Positions 15,448 to 25,399 are shown, numbered from the stretch's first letter. The stretch is DNA of 64,000 nucleotides from Mucilaginibacter sp. OK268 (GCF_900103125.1 NZ_FNJV01000002.1:744001-808000), one strand, 5' to 3'. The notes: generated by a model from the sequence alone, not told the origin. Program-made: numbers and translations.

Positions 15448-18159
15448 TTAAAATTTAAAGTTATAAGTAACAGAAGGTACATAGGTAAATAAAGTGGTGC
15501 GTACGGCCTCTGTTTTGTTTGGATCTGTTTTGTTATCTCTGAAAAATATACGGTAAGCGTTCCGGTTACCATAGGCGTTATACAAGCTAAAGTTAATCTC
15601 CGAACTGTATTTTTTGGTTTTCTTGAGTTGCTTGGTAGCTCCCAGGTCGAGCCGGTGATAGGCCGGCAGCCTTGAAGCATTACGGTTTTCATAGTAATAA
15701 TAGGTTGCCCCGTCTATCTGGTATTTGCCGCTCGGGTAGGTTACCGCGTCGCCGGTGTAGAATACGAAATTGGCCGATAAGGTCCATTTGTCGTTCAGCT
15801 TGTAAATACCAACTACGGCCAGGTCATGTGTACGGTCCTGACGAGCATTATACCATTGATTATTATTAATACCGTCTATCAGGCGTTCTGATTTGGATAG
15901 CGTATAACTTACCCAACCGGTTAAACGACCTGTTTTTTTCCGTAGCAGAAACTCAGCGCCATAAGCACGTCCTTTGCCATACAGCAATTGTGTTTCAATA
16001 GGCTGATTGGTAAAGATGTTGGCATCGTTACGATAATCCAGTTGGTTTTGCAGCTTTTTATAATAGGTTTCAAACGTAAACTCGTATTTATGCTCGGCCA
16101 GGTCGCGGTAGTAACCTACAGAAAACTGATCGGCCAGCTCGGGCTTGATGAGATTGGTACTGGCTACCCATTTATCAGTTGGCGAGCCTGGTGTTGAGTT
16201 ACTGATGAGGTGTAGATTTTGCGCATTACGGGCATAAGATGCCTTAACCGAACTGATATCATTGAGCTGGAAAGCAGCAGCTACGCGAGGCTCGGGGTTT
16301 ACATAAGTTTTAACTATCTGACCCGAGTTGTAGTGTTTTGAGCTGGTTATCCCGCCATCGGCATCTACATCATAAAAAGTACCGGGACCTATAATTGAAA
16401 AGGCCGACAAGCGGATACCATAGGTAAGACTAAAACGATCCGTAGCTTTCCAGGTATCGCTTACGTAAGCCGCATTATCCCAGGCATACCGGGTTTCGAG
16501 CTTTTGGGATATAAAACCTGAGTTGCCCGTGGCCGATATTTCGCCGGGTTTAATGGTATGATAAACACTGTTGACACCAAAACTTAAGGAATGATCGGAA
16601 CCGATATCATATTGCATATCTTCTTTAAAGTTCCAATCTTTAATACGCGAGGTGATATTATAGGTATTTACGTCCTGTTTTACATGGATTTCATAATCGT
16701 AATTACTGTAGATGAAAGAGGTATTGGAGAAGAAACGACTATTAAAAATGTGGTTCCAACGCAAGGTCGCGGTGGTATTACCCCAGTCGATGCCGTTCAC
16801 ATTATTGGCCGAAAGCACATCCTTCCCTAAATATCCCGAAATATAAACCCGGTCTTTATCGCCCAAAACTAAATTGGCCTTGGCGTTAATATCATAAAAA
16901 TAAAGCTTGCTGTTTTTGACCACCGTATCTTTTGATAGTTTCAGAAAAGCATCGGCATAAGTACGCCGGGCCGATATCAGGAACGATGATTTACCCTTTT
17001 GAATGGGCCCTTCTACGTTCAAACGGGCCGCTATCATACCCACACCGCCGCTTACGCCAAACTTTTGGTTGTTACCGTCGTTCATCTTCACATCTATTAC
17101 TGATGATAGTCTGCCACCATATTGCGCGGGCATATCGCCTTTATAAATGCTTACGTTTTTAATAGCGTCGGAGTTAAAGGTGGAGAAGAAACCTAAAAGG
17201 TGATAGGCATTATATACGGTAGCTTCATCCAGCATGAGCAAGTTTTGATCGGTAGCGCCACCACGTACATAGAAGCCGCCGCTGCCTTCTCCTGCCGATT
17301 TAATACCGGGGAATAACTGTATGGTTTTCATCACATCATGCTCGCCCAATAACACTGGTACATCATTTATTTCCTGGATATTCAGCTTTTCGACACCCAT
17401 TTGCGGGCTTTTCAAATCGCGGGCGCCTTTTTGCGTGGCGGTTATGGTTACGGTTTGCAGCTCCTGCGCGTTATCGTCCATAGAGATATTCAGCCGTTGA
17501 TCCTGTGTTAATGAAACCGGTATGATCAGGGTTTTCTGGCCGATGGCGGTGATCAGCAACTGGTGATCACCGGCCGGCAGTGTGATCGAATAGAATCCAT
17601 AACCATTGGTCGAAGTTCCCTGCGCTCCATCTACCAGCCGTATACTGGCTCCTATTATCGTTTCCCCAGACTGTTTTGATGTAATTGTTCCGCTGATGGT
17701 GTGCTTTCCTGCTGCCGGTTTTGCCGCCGGTTCGGCGTCGAACTTTTTTAGCTTCGTCGCGTCATAGCGAATCAGTATATCCTGATCCAGTTGGGCATAG
17801 CTATACGGATAGTTAGCCAGGGCCACATCAAGTACCTGCTTAAGGCTTTGTGCTTTAGCATTGATGGTTAATTTGATATTGCTGGCGGCTACGGCTTCGT
17901 TATAGGTAAAGCGCACGCCGGTGGTAGCGGTTATCTTATCAAGGGCCTGTCTTAATGGTACATTATTTAAACTGATGGTTACTGTTTTATCAAGCGGCGA
18001 CTGGGCAAAAGCCCGTAAGCTGCCAAACGTGAGGATAACGGTTATACAAAAAAATACACTTAAAAATTGGTATAGTTTCATTAAAGGATAAATCAGGTTA
18101 GAGAACCGTAGAGGTCCGGTTTTTTTCATAACTTTAAGAGGTTTAAAATAATCAGTCAT
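15448..18159 (-). CDS. TonB-dependent receptor with STN and carboxypeptidase-like domains
   Basis: Up to 903 residues. The first ATG is at 18159, but the segment MKLYQFLSVFFCITVILTFG, starting at Met27 (18081), looks like the true signal peptide; the start is undecided. An STN domain follows (TVTISLNNVPLRQALDKITA...), then a CarboxypepD_reg-like domain (HTISGTITSKQSGETIIGAS). The plug contains GGFYVRGGATDQNLLMLDEA and GDMPAQYGGRLSSVIDVKM. A barrel follows, ending VPSVTYNFKF. It is shorter than SusC proteins and pairs with DUF4249 rather than SusD. With FecR (18314) and sigma (19356) it forms a second cell-surface signalling import module; its ligand is unknown. Confidence 0.93.
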   Translation of the reverse strand: MTDYFKPLKVMKKTGPLRFSNLIYPLMKLYQFLSVFFCITVILTFGSLRAFAQSPLDKTVTISLNNVPLRQALDKITATTGVRFTYNEAVAASNIKLTINAKAQSLKQVLDVALANYPYSYAQLDQDILIRYDATKLKKFDAEPAAKPAAGKHTISGTITSKQSGETIIGASIRLVDGAQGTSTNGYGFYSITLPAGDHQLLITAIGQKTLIIPVSLTQDQRLNISMDDNAQELQTVTITATQKGARDLKSPQMGVEKLNIQEINDVPVLLGEHDVMKTIQLFPGIKSAGEGSGGFYVRGGATDQNLLMLDEATVYNAYHLLGFFSTFNSDAIKNVSIYKGDMPAQYGGRLSSVIDVKMNDGNNQKFGVSGGVGMIAARLNVEGPIQKGKSSFLISARRTYADAFLKLSKDTVVKNSKLYFYDINAKANLVLGDKDRVYISGYLGKDVLSANNVNGIDWGNTTATLRWNHIFNSRFFSNTSFIYSNYDYEIHVKQDVNTYNITSRIKDWNFKEDMQYDIGSDHSLSFGVNSVYHTIKPGEISATGNSGFISQKLETRYAWDNAAYVSDTWKATDRFSLTYGIRLSAFSIIGPGTFYDVDADGGITSSKHYNSGQIVKTYVNPEPRVAAAFQLNDISSVKASYARNAQNLHLISNSTPGSPTDKWVASTNLIKPELADQFSVGYYRDLAEHKYEFTFETYYKKLQNQLDYRNDANIFTNQPIETQLLYGKGRAYGAEFLLRKKTGRLTGWVSYTLSKSERLIDGINNNQWYNARQDRTHDLAVVGIYKLNDKWTLSANFVFYTGDAVTYPSGKYQIDGATYYYYENRNASRLPAYHRLDLGATKQLKKTKKYSSEINFSLYNAYGNRNAYRIFFRDNKTDPNKTEAVRTTLFTYVPSVTYNFKF

Positions 18160-18164
18160 TAGTT

Positions 18165-18235
18165 TTCGAAGGCCATGACTGGCTAAGGTTTTAAATACAA
18201 GCCCGGTTCTGTTTCCCTGAGCCGGGCTTTTTTTT
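18165..18235 (+). ncRNA. Putative antisense RNA opposite the second receptor's leader (5' end not defined)
   Basis: As at the susC locus, the FecR-receptor gap has a plus-strand terminator with eight T and no plus-strand gene. A TAGTTTTC (18160-18167) is one base from a -7 consensus, which would give an RNA of about 60 nt. This is an inference from two parallel arrangements and from known DonS-type antisense RNAs in Bacteroides. The promoter is weak evidence. Confidence 0.33.
18199..18235 (+). terminator. Rho-independent terminator on the strand opposite to the TonB receptor
   Basis: AAGCCCGGTTC (18199-18209) pairs with GAGCCGGGCTT (18219-18229) with one T-G wobble and a 9-nt loop. The T-run covers 18228-18235 on the plus strand. 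The minus-strand reading has no T-run, so it points away from the receptor gene. Confidence 0.7.
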
Positions 18236-18313
18236 CATAGGTGTGTAGGGGCAAAATTAAAATGTCATGATTGCAGGTTTGTGAAATGGTGGGGTAAATA
18301 AATCATACTTATA

Positions 18314-19279
18314 TTAAGGGTGCAGCTGATAAGCTCCGCTTTGTTTTTCCCAGCGTAGCTCCATAACCGTACTCAATTTATCAAGCGTACGGTTTATTGG
18401 ATCGGAGGTTTGCAAACGGCCGTAAAAGGTTTTTGATGTTAAACCGGGAGCCAGGTTTATGCTGATGCCATATTGGCTTTCGAGGTCATGAACAACTTCG
18501 GCCAGCGATGCACCATTAAAATCAAAGATCCCTTTACGCCGGTCAAGAAATTTGGAAGCGTTTGGATAATTTTCCTTTACCAGGCTGGCTGTTGCCTTTT
18601 GATATATCGTTCTTTGATTGGCGGTTACCATCGCAGTATTAGCACTTGCTTTTGCCGACACGCCCACCTTGCCACTGACAACAGTTACATCGATAGACTT
18701 AGCGTGCGCGTAAGCCTGAATATCAAAGCTGGTACCTAATACCACCGTTTTTACAGCTCCGGATTGAATAACAAAGGGATGCCCGGTATCGTGCTTAACT
18801 TCAAAGTAGGCTTCGCCTTCAATACTTATATCGCGCAATTTGCCCCTGAACTTTTCGGGATAACTAAGCGTAGTTGCCGGGCTTAGCCAAATGTGGGTGC
18901 CATCGGCCAGGTATATTTGCTTGTATTCTCCCGGATTGGTAGTCAGTTTCAGCTGTTTTACCGGGTCAACCAGGTTGAGTATAGGAGCCCTGTAAAGTAC
19001 CGCAAGGCCTATAGCTAAAACAACAGCTGCCGCGGCAGCCAAATTGCGCCACATGGTACGTATTTTCACTTTAGGCTGTTCATCTATACTGGAGTTAACC
19101 CGGTTTAATATGGTTTCCCTGATCTGTTCGGCCGAGGTATATTGACTATTCGAAATCAGCAGTTCTTCATCGTTAAAATCGGCATACCATTGCTCAAACC
19201 GCAACTTTTCGTCGGGAGTAAGTGTGCCAGCCACCCATTTGTGGGCCAGCTCTTCAGGATTAAAGCTATTACTATCCAT
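18314..19279 (-). CDS. FecR family anti-sigma regulator (second module)
   Basis: The 321-residue protein has a cytoplasmic helical N-terminus (EELAHKWVAGTLTPDEKLRFEQWYADF), one membrane helix near residues 75-95 (NLAAAAAVVLAIGLAVLY), and a FecR domain (TNPGEYKQIYLADGTHIWLSPATTL, IEGEAYFEVKHDTGHPFVI). A C-terminal DUF4974 part (YGISINLAPGL...LDKLSTVMELRW) completes it. It resembles the protein at 12608 in layout but not closely in sequence. It should hold the sigma factor at 19356 until the STN-bearing receptor downstream signals. Confidence 0.94.
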   Translation of the reverse strand: MDSNSFNPEELAHKWVAGTLTPDEKLRFEQWYADFNDEELLISNSQYTSAEQIRETILNRVNSSIDEQPKVKIRTMWRNLAAAAAVVLAIGLAVLYRAPILNLVDPVKQLKLTTNPGEYKQIYLADGTHIWLSPATTLSYPEKFRGKLRDISIEGEAYFEVKHDTGHPFVIQSGAVKTVVLGTSFDIQAYAHAKSIDVTVVSGKVGVSAKASANTAMVTANQRTIYQKATASLVKENYPNASKFLDRRKGIFDFNGASLAEVVHDLESQYGISINLAPGLTSKTFYGRLQTSDPINRTLDKLSTVMELRWEKQSGAYQLHP

Positions 19280-19355
19280 GGTTTACTTGGTATGTTTATA
19301 CATATAGTCAGCCATAGCGCGGTTTACCCTTAGTGGCAAATGAAAAAAATATGAA

Positions 19356-19937
19356 TTATTTTTCGAGCAGGTAAAGCAGTAGCGGGATGGTGATATTTAA
19401 TGATTGCCGTAGCGTGCTTAACGCTTTGGTCATATGTGCCTCCACCGTTTTTTCGGCAATATTGAGTTCGGCGGCAATTTCGGCGTTTGTTTTATTTTGT
19501 TCGCGGCTCAGCAAAAAAACTATCCGGCACTTTTCGGGCAAGCGGCTGATGCTTTGTTCAAGCTGTGTACGAAGCTCTTTTTCCAAAAGCCATTGACTGG
19601 TACTATCATGCTCACGTGGTGCATGAATGGCCAAGTGCTCTATATGCTGCTTTTTACGAAATTGTTTATCCAGGTGATTGATGATGCGATATTTAACAGC
19701 AACCGACAAATAGGTATTTAGGCTATGGGTAAGTTCGATGGTTAAGCGTCGTTGCCAAAGGCTCAGAAAAACCTCCTGCACTACCTCTTCAGCCTCATGC
19801 TCATCATTCAGGCGATGCATGGCTACCGTGAATAGTTTATCCCAATAACGATTATATAGTTCTGTAAAGGCTACCCGGTCATCCTTGCGGATCAATTCCA
19901 ATAACTGGCTATCTGTTGCTGTTTGGTAGCGCTCCAT
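19356..19937 (-). CDS. ECF RNA polymerase sigma factor (second module)
   Basis: The 193-residue protein has region 2 (LIRKDDRVAFTELYNRYWDKLFTVAMHRL, EEVVQEVFLSLWQRR) and region 4 (LSREQNKTNAEIAAELNIAEKTVEAHMTKALSTLR). It belongs to the Bacteroidota FecI-like ECF group. It precedes FecR, the receptor and DUF4249 on the same strand and should drive their expression. The hydrophobic end ITIPLLLYLLEK is common in this group. Confidence 0.93.
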   Translation of the reverse strand: MERYQTATDSQLLELIRKDDRVAFTELYNRYWDKLFTVAMHRLNDEHEAEEVVQEVFLSLWQRRLTIELTHSLNTYLSVAVKYRIINHLDKQFRKKQHIEHLAIHAPREHDSTSQWLLEKELRTQLEQSISRLPEKCRIVFLLSREQNKTNAEIAAELNIAEKTVEAHMTKALSTLRQSLNITIPLLLYLLEK

Positions 19938-20088
19938 ATAAGAGTATGACGATCAATTGCCTTATTCGTTACACGGCAAGTACGCAAGTTTACAAGAAAT
20001 CATCTGATCATACTATATCCAAGGGATGCTTTGATCAGTAGTTCAGTCTTTTTACTTTAAAACAACATGCGCTGATTAACCTAACGGC

Positions 20089-21438
20089 TTATTTACCTTT
20101 TAATTGCACCATTACCCTGATAGTTTTTAGAATTATCCCCATATCGCTGTTGAAGTTGATATTGTTGAGATAAATGAGGTCATAGCGGATGCGGCTGTGC
20201 ATCTGATCAAGGTTTTCGGCGTAACCGTATGATACCTGCCCTATAGAGGTAAGACCGGGTTTAATACGTAACAATTTCTTATAGCTGGGTGATTTCTCAA
20301 TGAGTTGTTCAATAAAGTGCTGCCTTTCTGGTCTTGGGCCTACTACAGACATTTCGCCTTTAAGTACATTCCAAAACTGAGGTAACTCATCCAGTCTTGA
20401 TTTCCTTAATATTCTTCCCCATCCCGTTATGCGCGGATCGCGGTCACTTGATAACTGGGGGCCAGCCTTTTCGGCATTTATATACATGCTTCTGAACTTG
20501 TATATGGTAAATGGCTTATGATTTCTGCCTATTCTTTCCTGCTTATAAAAAGCTGGGCCTTTTGATGTCATTCTGGTAATTAACATCAATAAAAGAAATA
20601 TCGGAAAACCAACGATCATCACGCTCAATGAAAACACGATATCGAAACTCCGCTTAAAAAATATTACTTTAAAGCTCAGTTCAGGATTTGCCGACAGTTG
20701 GATAACCGGAAGGTTTTCATAATTAACTATACTGGCATAGTTGTTATTCAGTATCAGATCTGACACTAATTTTATTTTAACCGCATTCTGTTCGCCAAAA
20801 TCAACCAGCTTTTGCAATAACAGGGGGTGCAGGTATTTATAGCATACAAATATTTCATCCGGACTTTTATCGACTAATTTCTCCATCAAAACCTGTTCGG
20901 GAAAATCCTTAATCATATCTTCCGAAATAAAATCGGTAAAGTAATAACCGTATTCCGGGTGTTTTGAGAATGACCTGATAAGGCGGTTCGCGATATCTTC
21001 ATCGCCAATTACCAGCACATGCCTCCTGTTGTATCCTTTTTTGCGGATGTAATCCAGTATAAAGAATATAACCGATCGCTGTACTATGATCAAAAAGAAG
21101 AACAGGGAATAAGTAAAGAACATCTCCCAGCGGCTTACCTCGTACAGCTTGAAGAAATAAATGATGCCAAGAACTATGAGTAAATGATAAAGCAGGGACG
21201 ATAAAAACCGGTTAAGGTTATCTTTTAATACCAATGGCCTGGAAATAATATAATTTTTGGTAATAGTTGATACAGATACCCAAACCAAATTAACAAGTAG
21301 TATAAAATTTACAGATTGTATATCAGATGAGTAATATGTGAACACTAATGAATGCGCACACTGTAAAGCAATATTTAATACTATTAAATCACTTATAAAG
21401 GTAACGGGCGGGAGAAATTTCGAGTATCGTATTGCCAT
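20089..21438 (-). CDS. Polyprenyl glycosylphosphotransferase starting polysaccharide assembly (WbaP/WcaJ type)
   Basis: This 449-residue protein has four N-terminal membrane helices and a soluble middle domain (VLVIGDEDIANRLI, NAD-binding-like). The C-terminal bacterial sugar transferase domain runs from about 258: KRSFDIVFSL, YKQERIGRNHKPFTIYKFRSM, SRLDELPQFWNVLKGEMSVVGPRP. It transfers a sugar 1-phosphate from a nucleotide sugar to undecaprenyl phosphate at the inner membrane, the first step of repeat-unit assembly. It is the last gene of the polysaccharide locus. The transferred sugar cannot be told. Confidence 0.92.
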   Translation of the reverse strand: MAIRYSKFLPPVTFISDLIVLNIALQCAHSLVFTYYSSDIQSVNFILLVNLVWVSVSTITKNYIISRPLVLKDNLNRFLSSLLYHLLIVLGIIYFFKLYEVSRWEMFFTYSLFFFLIIVQRSVIFFILDYIRKKGYNRRHVLVIGDEDIANRLIRSFSKHPEYGYYFTDFISEDMIKDFPEQVLMEKLVDKSPDEIFVCYKYLHPLLLQKLVDFGEQNAVKIKLVSDLILNNNYASIVNYENLPVIQLSANPELSFKVIFFKRSFDIVFSLSVMIVGFPIFLLLMLITRMTSKGPAFYKQERIGRNHKPFTIYKFRSMYINAEKAGPQLSSDRDPRITGWGRILRKSRLDELPQFWNVLKGEMSVVGPRPERQHFIEQLIEKSPSYKKLLRIKPGLTSIGQVSYGYAENLDQMHSRIRYDLIYLNNINFNSDMGIILKTIRVMVQLKGK

Positions 21439-21764
21439 AGGTATAGTTTTGCAAATATAGCACTTTATCCGTTATATTATTTATGTAACGATAAAGTTCA
21501 CACTTTAATACTAATACGAAGATTAAATAAAAAACGCTACAAGAGAAACTATTTTTTTTTTAATCCTAGCTACCACAGTAAAAACCATCAAAACTGCTTT
21601 GATTTCTGCATATTTAGCTTTTCTATAAAACTCTTTTATATAACGATCAGCAAAAGGCTGATAGCCCAACCTTTATTTATTTATAATTAAATAATAAGAA
21701 ATTAACATAACCACAATTCCTGATGGTCAATCGGGTGCACAAACTTCGCTCCAGAACCGATGGG
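21439..21764. other. Intergenic stretch with no recognised feature
   Basis: These 326 bp are strongly AT-rich and carry no credible ORF, hairpin terminator or known repeat. The stretch separates the initiating transferase gene from the rest of the glycosyltransferase run, so that gene may have its own promoter here; no clear TAnnTTTG/TTG pair was found. Confidence 0.5.
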
Positions 21765-22877
21765 TTAAATAGTTGTTATTTGTTCAAATGCATTATAAAC
21801 TGTATCTACAGAGATATTTTCCATGCAGTTTTCTTTTGCTCTGTTATATTCGTAGCCATAATTTAAATACCCAAAATGCCCTTTGTCCGGCACAACAGAA
21901 ATGGTATTTTCACTATATGGTCCCCAACGCTGTACATTGGTAGGGCCATGAAGGCAAACCTGCTTTTTGTTTAAAGCTGCCGTTATATGAGCAATACCCG
22001 TGTTAACTGAAATCACCACCTCACTTTCAGCAATTAAGTAAATTACCTCTTGTAAGCTAGCTCCGCCGCTAAGGTTTACAACTTTGTTATTTCCATCCGT
22101 TAATTTTAATAGCTTAACTATCCTATCTGATTTTTCTTTGTCAGCAGGGCTTCCTGTAATAACTATATGATCAAATTTATCATACATCTTTTCAATTAAT
22201 TTTACCCAACTATCATCCGCCCATTCTTTCATATAACTTTTAAAGCCACCAGGCCAGGGGTGAATAATACAATAGTTTTTTAGTCTTTTAACCAATGCCT
22301 CTGCTTTTTCTGTAGGTTTTACATTTATTTGTGGGGTATGGTTAGGGCCCTTATATATATTATTCACTAAACTTCTGAAATTTTCTATTTCGTGGGTTTG
22401 GGATGAATGAACAACAGCTTTATCATAAATGTAATGCCGGTACTGTTTATCCGACTGAAAACCATATTTGTATTTGGCCTTAACAAACCTCGTATAAATT
22501 GAATTAAGTCGTGGCCAGGGGCCAAAATCAAATAAAAGATCAAATAGCCCCTCTTTCCTGATCATTTTTATAGTAGCTGTAGCATTGGTTACCGGTAACT
22601 TTATTACCTCATCGATACCTGGTATAAGCTTTACCAGCTGATAATTTGTTGATCCTGTAAAGGTGATGATCCTGGCATCTGGATAAGCAGATCTGAGATC
22701 CTGAATAACAGCAGACATTAACACGTTATCACCGATTGAACCTATATTTAGTATGGCAATCCTATTTATCTCGGTCGGGACAATTTTGTTTTTCCTTTTC
22801 AATAATCCCAACGCTAAAACAATCGGGATACCTAAAAATCTATCAAGTTTGTGAAACAGTTGATTACCTTTTTCCAT
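21765..22877 (-). CDS. Glycosyltransferase family 9 (heptosyltransferase-like)
   Basis: The 370-residue protein has a GT-B fold. The N-terminal half starts after a basic stretch with INRIAILNIGSIGDNVLMSAVIQDLRS, close to the ADP-heptose:LPS heptosyltransferase pattern. The C-terminal half has NYCIIHPWPGG and SEVVISVNTGIAHITAALNKK. The usual Asp of the nDTGpmH motif is Asn here (VNTGIAH). GT9 enzymes normally use ADP-heptose, matching the three ADP-heptose genes at 35-37 kb in the same locus; that link is inference. It acts at the cytoplasmic face of the inner membrane. Confidence 0.87.
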   Translation of the reverse strand: MEKGNQLFHKLDRFLGIPIVLALGLLKRKNKIVPTEINRIAILNIGSIGDNVLMSAVIQDLRSAYPDARIITFTGSTNYQLVKLIPGIDEVIKLPVTNATATIKMIRKEGLFDLLFDFGPWPRLNSIYTRFVKAKYKYGFQSDKQYRHYIYDKAVVHSSQTHEIENFRSLVNNIYKGPNHTPQINVKPTEKAEALVKRLKNYCIIHPWPGGFKSYMKEWADDSWVKLIEKMYDKFDHIVITGSPADKEKSDRIVKLLKLTDGNNKVVNLSGGASLQEVIYLIAESEVVISVNTGIAHITAALNKKQVCLHGPTNVQRWGPYSENTISVVPDKGHFGYLNYGYEYNRAKENCMENISVDTVYNAFEQITTI

Positions 22878-22989
22878 AGAAGTTAGCTAATACAGTTTTC
22901 ATTTCTGTTATATGGAAACTAATAAATAGTTCACATTTGAATTTTTGTGATGTGAATAGGTTTATGACCGCCATATTAAATATCCATCT

Positions 22990-24006
22990 TTAAAGTGACT
23001 TATAAGCCGACATGTGTTTTTGCGCTATAACATCCCAGTCCATTTTTTTAATATAATTCTGCGCAGCTGTATTTTTTTCATTACTCAACTGCAAAAGGGT
23101 TTCAATTGATATATTGTTTAAGAACCTAAATAAATCCTGGGGCTCGGGAATAATATAAACTGTTTCTTCCATTTCTGCTGTGGATTGCTCCCCTTTAGTT
23201 GTAAATACCAGCATATTATTTGCCAATGCAGCAAAAAAAGACCCTCTACGTTCCGATACTCCATCTGGAAAAGGCAAGTAGGCTAGCAAATTATTAGCCA
23301 ATAAGCTTCCTACCTCATTTTCGGACAAATTTATAAGCCATGTAATTGGTAAAAGCGAGGATCGGGACTGAAGATCATCTAAATATTTCTGATTTCCTTT
23401 AAGTAATTGGCCAGCTATAACTACCTTATAAGATAAATTGCTATCCCTAAACATCTCGGCCAATGATATTAGTTTTTCAATTCCTTTTTCTGGTCTTATC
23501 TGACCAAAATAAATAACATCCTGGTATCGTTTATTCTCCCGCGCGATTTGTTCTGATATCTTTATATTAGAACCAATAGGAATTATTTCAATTCTTTTTT
23601 TCCTAAAAGGGTAAATACGCTTAAATGCATCTTTTTCAAAAGAATTCGTAAAAATCAATTTTCCTCTTAATGAAAACGGGAGCAATGAAAGTTGCCTTAT
23701 CGGGTGGGCTTTACTGACTTCATGAATGGTAATTACAGTTTTGTATTTTAAGCTCAGCATTTGAGGCACAATACTAAAACCATAGCCAAAAGATGGATAT
23801 TGCATATGAATGACATCTGCATTTACAGATTCTATCTGCCTGATAATACTGAAATAGTTTTTCACTGACCAGTCGATATTAGCCAATACGCTTACTTCTA
23901 TATCATATCTTTTTAATGTGTTTACCAGTTTTTCTGAATAATCTCCTATACCACACAATTCCGGAGGATAACTACCACTTATCATTAATACTTTCATGTT
24001 ATGCAC
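22990..24006 (-). CDS. Glycosyltransferase family 4-type (GT-B)
   Basis: Up to 338 residues. The better start is Met4 (ATG ending at 23997), because MKVLMISGSYPPELCGIGDYS is the classic N-terminus of this family. That start lies 1 bp past the stop of the preceding polymerase gene, while the longer version would overlap it by 8 bp. The C-terminal half has IYFGQIRPEKGIEKLISLAEMF, the GT4 nucleotide-sugar-binding beginning. It adds a sugar to the lipid-linked repeat unit. Donor and acceptor are unknown. Confidence 0.86.
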   Translation of the reverse strand: MHNMKVLMISGSYPPELCGIGDYSEKLVNTLKRYDIEVSVLANIDWSVKNYFSIIRQIESVNADVIHMQYPSFGYGFSIVPQMLSLKYKTVITIHEVSKAHPIRQLSLLPFSLRGKLIFTNSFEKDAFKRIYPFRKKRIEIIPIGSNIKISEQIARENKRYQDVIYFGQIRPEKGIEKLISLAEMFRDSNLSYKVVIAGQLLKGNQKYLDDLQSRSSLLPITWLINLSENEVGSLLANNLLAYLPFPDGVSERRGSFFAALANNMLVFTTKGEQSTAEMEETVYIIPEPQDLFRFLNNISIETLLQLSNEKNTAAQNYIKKMDWDVIAQKHMSAYKSL

Positions 24007-25360
24007 TAAATTTAGTTCCGGTTACAAGTATGAGTCCGGTTGCTAACCAAAAAAAACCAAAAACGAAGCTAAAACCACTAACTATATTACTAAATATGAG
24101 GGTACTAAAAGAAATAATAATAGCTTGCCTATATATAGATTTATTGTAATTGACATTTTTTGCTTTGATCTGGTTACTGAATGCTACCCATAAAAATCCA
24201 ACAAAAAGAGCCAAACCAATTAATCCGGTGTTTGACAAAATTTTAACGAAAAGATCAAACGAGCTTACTGAGCCCCAGCCAACACCTAATATCGGATGGT
24301 TCAAAAAACTCTTCCAAGCTTCAATTACAGCACTTGCTCTTTCCAGCCCCGAATAACTATCTGATTTATTGAATAAAGCCTGGTCGATTATGTTTCTGAA
24401 CATTCCATACATAATTAACAAGGCTACCGGTATTAAAAAAACAGATACCATTATAAATAATATCCTCCTTTTCAGTTCCAGCGTCCGAAGATAAAAAAGG
24501 TAGGATAAAGCAATTAAAAAACAAAGACATACGATACCTACTGTGGAAGTAGTTCTAAAAATAAACGCAATAAGCACTAATAAAAAGATAGTATCAGAGA
24601 TTTTGTTGAAAATGAACCGCTTTTTTATAATTCCCATTATTAAAAAGGGAATAAAAATTTCAACACTTTGAACAAGGATTGAAGGTTCAACTGCTACTGA
24701 CGAAATCCTCTTTGTTCCTGCATCATCATCTAAAAATCCATTAAATCCTCCGGCAGACTTGCTTATACTATTGTTAAAAATAAAATCAGGGTAGGTAATA
24801 TTCTTATAATAACAAATCAATTCAAGTACTCCCCAAAAAACCACAAAAACAATAGATAAGGCATAAACTTTTATAGTATTCTTGTAATTATTTTCATCTT
24901 TATTATGTATATATAGCCCAATTGCTATGATAATCCCAAAAAGTAAATAAATATATTGAGTTATATTTCTTCCAGAAAAACCAATGGGTTCAATTGCATC
25001 CAGTTGTCCGGATATGTTCCCCATTTCAGTGCCATTAATTTTCATCGGCATGATTAATGACACCAGGGCGATTATTGCGAACCCTGTTAATAAACACAAT
25101 GCTAATAATTCAGCTTTGTTAACTATCTTATATTTTGAGAACCTCTTCGCTTTATCAATAAACAAACTCACTAGCCAAAGTGAGCCCAAAACCATAAAAG
25201 GTTGTATCGCGCTGCCATTGTCTCCTGACCCTATATTGAAAATAGCGGTAGCAGAAAATGGGATGAAAAAAATTGTGATATTATAAAGAAATTTCACGTT
25301 AAAGATCAGCCCGTAAATGCCCAGGATCATTAGGATAATACCAGTACCGGTTATACTCAT
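23999..25360 (-). CDS. O-antigen polymerase/ligase family membrane protein (Wzy-like)
   Basis: The 453-residue protein has about 10-12 membrane helices and a large periplasmic loop in the middle. The Wzy_C-type motif appears late: NHPILGVGWGSVSSFDLFVKILSNTG, where H, GxG and the downstream loop are conserved. In a locus with a Wzx flippase and a Wzz-like protein, and without a separate ligase, it most likely polymerises repeat units on the periplasmic face. An O-antigen ligase role cannot be excluded from sequence alone. It is translationally coupled to the next glycosyltransferase. Confidence 0.85.
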   Translation of the reverse strand: MSITGTGIILMILGIYGLIFNVKFLYNITIFFIPFSATAIFNIGSGDNGSAIQPFMVLGSLWLVSLFIDKAKRFSKYKIVNKAELLALCLLTGFAIIALVSLIMPMKINGTEMGNISGQLDAIEPIGFSGRNITQYIYLLFGIIIAIGLYIHNKDENNYKNTIKVYALSIVFVVFWGVLELICYYKNITYPDFIFNNSISKSAGGFNGFLDDDAGTKRISSVAVEPSILVQSVEIFIPFLIMGIIKKRFIFNKISDTIFLLVLIAFIFRTTSTVGIVCLCFLIALSYLFYLRTLELKRRILFIMVSVFLIPVALLIMYGMFRNIIDQALFNKSDSYSGLERASAVIEAWKSFLNHPILGVGWGSVSSFDLFVKILSNTGLIGLALFVGFLWVAFSNQIKAKNVNYNKSIYRQAIIISFSTLIFSNIVSGFSFVFGFFWLATGLILVTGTKFSA

Positions 25361-25399
25361 CTTAACAACTTTTTTGTTTCAAGGGTCTATTTTTCTTCA

